From Paenibacillus glucanolyticus NBRC 15330 (GTDB taxonomy: Bacteria; Bacillota; Bacilli; Paenibacillales; Paenibacillaceae): 64,000 nucleotides of DNA. Shown here in pieces: positions 62,372 through 64,000 of the stretch. Under the pieces are notes generated by a model. The model saw only the letters and a program-made list of their open reading frames with translations, ran no database searches and was not told where the DNA came from. The stretch covers positions 1-64,000 of the forward strand of contig NZ_BIMC01000025.1 of NCBI RefSeq assembly GCF_004000885.1, read 5' to 3'. How positions within the stretch are numbered: the first letter of the stretch is position 1; each line of letters opens with the position of its first letter. The position numbers were made by a program, and so were the translations under genes.

Positions 62372-63319
62372 ATGTCACAGACGATGGAGACAGTGAAGAA
62401 GCCTGGTCCGCAGATAACCGGCAGGCCCAAGCCCCGGGGCTCCTTGCGGCGGGGGGAGAATGTATGGGGGATTTTATTTGTAAGCCCGATGCTGTTTGGC
62501 GTTATCATTTTGGTGCTGTTTCCGATATTGGCTACGCTCGTGCTGGGATTCGCCGATTGGAACTTTGTGCAGGGTTGGGACGGAATCCAGTGGGTCGGGT
62601 TTCAGAATTTCCGACATTTGCTGGAGGACGACATCTTTCTCAAGTCCGTGCGGAACAACCTGATTTTTCTTCTGACGGTTCCGATCTACATGATGATATC
62701 GATGCTGCTGGCTATATTGATCGACCGGTTTGTCTATATGAAGGGATACTTTAAAGTAGCCTACTTCATGCCCTACATATCCAACATCGTTGCGGTTGCT
62801 GTCGTATGGCAGGTACTGTTCCAGCCGTCCTACGGGCCTATTAACGAAATCCTCCGGACAATCGGGATTTCCAATCCGCCCAAATGGATCGCAGATCCGA
62901 ATTTTGCCCTGATCTCCATTATGCTGATATCGATTTGGATATCCATCGGCTTCAATCTGATCATCTATATTGCCGGCCTGCAGTCTATACCGAAGGATCT
63001 GTACGAAGCAGCGGATATCGATGGAGCGAACGGCTGGACCAAGTTCAGGCGCATTACGCTTCCCTTGCTGTCACCGACATCTTTTTTTCTGCTGGTCACG
63101 GGGGTTATCTCTACATTCAAGGTGTTCGACATCATCGCCGTCATGACACAAGGCGGACCGATCGGCTCTACGACTATGATGGTCTGGTATTTGTACGATA
63201 CGGCGTTTGTTAACCTGAAGGTAGGTTATGCATCATCCATTGCCGCGGTTCTGTTCGGGTTCGTCATGCTGATTACACTGGGGCAGTGGGCAGCTCAGAA
63301 GAAGTGGGTCAACTACTAG
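62372..63319 (+). CDS. Sugar ABC transporter permease (MsmF/UgpA type)
   Basis: 315 residues with GAGGTGG upstream. A basic, Pro-rich start of about 28 residues precedes six membrane helices; EAA-loop YEAADIDGANGWTKFRRITL near residue 215. Partner permease follows 14 bases later. The binding protein is not in the window and probably lies beyond 64000, since nothing precedes this gene. Confidence 0.9.
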   Translation: MSQTMETVKKPGPQITGRPKPRGSLRRGENVWGILFVSPMLFGVIILVLFPILATLVLGFADWNFVQGWDGIQWVGFQNFRHLLEDDIFLKSVRNNLIFLLTVPIYMMISMLLAILIDRFVYMKGYFKVAYFMPYISNIVAVAVVWQVLFQPSYGPINEILRTIGISNPPKWIADPNFALISIMLISIWISIGFNLIIYIAGLQSIPKDLYEAADIDGANGWTKFRRITLPLLSPTSFFLLVTGVISTFKVFDIIAVMTQGGPIGSTTMMVWYLYDTAFVNLKVGYASSIAAVLFGFVMLITLGQWAAQKKWVNY

Positions 63320-63333
63320 GAGGAGGGCGTTAT

Positions 63334-64000
63334 ATGCAGACACAAGCTGGCGTTGACTGGCGCAAGCTCTTCGTAACCATCGTGATGTTCGTTGTGAGTA
63401 TGCTGTTCCTCCTTCCGTTCATATGGATGCTGGTCACATCCTTTAAGGTGGAAAGAGATGTGTTCGTGTATCCGATTCAGTGGATTCCGCGGGAATGGAA
63501 CGCGATCCAGAATTACAGGGAGGTATGGTTTGGCGATTATCCCTTCTATCTCTACTATTGGAACTCGATCAAGGTTAGCATGCTCACAACCCTCATCTCG
63601 GCAATGGTATCCGCGCTGGCAGCCTATGGGTTCTCCAAAATCCAGTTTGCTGCCGGGAATTGGCTGTTCATCATTGTGCTTGTGACCTACATGATCCCGG
63701 GTCAGGCCATTCTGATCCCGCAGTTTATCCTGTACCGCAACATCGGGCTGTTTGATAATCATCTCGGCCTCATTATGCTTGGGAGTTTCAGCGTGCTGGG
63801 GACGTTTATGCTGCGGCAATTCTTCATGGGGGTGCACCAGGAATTCATCGAATCCGCCAAAATCGACGGTGCGAGCCATCCGCGGATATTCTGGTCCATT
63901 GCGCTGCCGCTGGTAAAGCCCGCTGTGGCTACCTATGCGATTCTGCGCTTCATCTGGACATGGAATGACTATCAGAATCCGCTCATCTTTCTTCGAACGG
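63334..64000 (+). CDS. Sugar ABC transporter permease (MsmG/UgpE type), cut by window end
   Basis: The first 222 residues are visible from ATG 63334 (AGGAGGG upstream); the frame is open at base 64000. Membrane helices are at about 12-34, 75-100, 108-130 and 143-165. EAA-loop IESAKIDGASHPRIFWSIAL is near residue 175. It pairs with the permease at 62372. Confidence 0.9.
   Translation, partial: MQTQAGVDWRKLFVTIVMFVVSMLFLLPFIWMLVTSFKVERDVFVYPIQWIPREWNAIQNYREVWFGDYPFYLYYWNSIKVSMLTTLISAMVSALAAYGFSKIQFAAGNWLFIIVLVTYMIPGQAILIPQFILYRNIGLFDNHLGLIMLGSFSVLGTFMLRQFFMGVHQEFIESAKIDGASHPRIFWSIALPLVKPAVATYAILRFIWTWNDYQNPLIFLRT

Noticed and set aside
1..64000. Mobile elements, prophage, tRNA or rRNA genes
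   Set aside because: No transposase, integrase, att-like repeat, clover-leaf sequence or rRNA-like stretch was found.

Overview
The window is a chromosomal segment of a low-GC Gram-positive, spore-former-type bacterium, most probably Paenibacillus. The evidence is the Bacillus-type order of the purine operon (purEKB-C-S-Q-L-F-M-N-H-D) with a PurR-type operator and guanine riboswitch, a BceRSAB-type module, YesM/YesN-type regulators next to sugar ABC transporters, strong AGGAGG ribosome sites, and a cyclodextrin glucanotransferase that closely follows Paenibacillus/B. circulans enzymes. I see no rRNA, tRNA, insertion sequence, prophage or CRISPR array.

Layout. 1-620: non-coding, with a striking array of a 23-bp motif. 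624-7902: a secreted CYTH-like protein, a LysR regulator and, divergently, a ferric-type ABC importer ending in a beta-CASP-like metallo-hydrolase. 8148-9131: fabH behind a FapR-like operator. 9457-17521: a sugar ABC importer with its own YesM/YesN two-component system and a second, non-lipidated binding protein. 17898-22307: stress and housekeeping genes, including a thioesterase gene broken by a one-base frameshift. 22371-27091: a BceRSAB-like antimicrobial-peptide sensing and resistance module. 27182-34050: a metallo-hydrolase, an orphan ECF sigma factor, a branched-chain polyamine synthase homologue, topoisomerase III, a 45-residue protein, a DUF1294 protein and a universal stress protein.

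34500-48784 is the twelve-gene purine operon, making IMP from PRPP. Its control region can be read base by base: PurR boxes, promoter, guanine riboswitch, antiterminator and terminator. Two of its internal gaps carry repeats. 49063-57927 is a starch/maltodextrin region: LacI/CcpA-type operators, a maltodextrin importer (mdxEFG-like), a chemoreceptor and, convergently, a secreted CGTase with its own promoter, a cre-like site and an intrinsic terminator inside its leader. 58186-64000 holds a beta-lactamase-fold hydrolase, a double GNAT protein, a PIG-L-type protein lacking its usual catalytic Asp, a candidate small RNA, an MhqD-like esterase and the start of another sugar importer that runs off the window.

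The least explained structures are the 50-bp-periodic array at the left end and a roughly 130-nt element present twice (37895-38026 on +, 55198-55325 on -), whose two nested stems show compensatory changes between the copies. All functional calls rest on reading the sequence; no database search was run.
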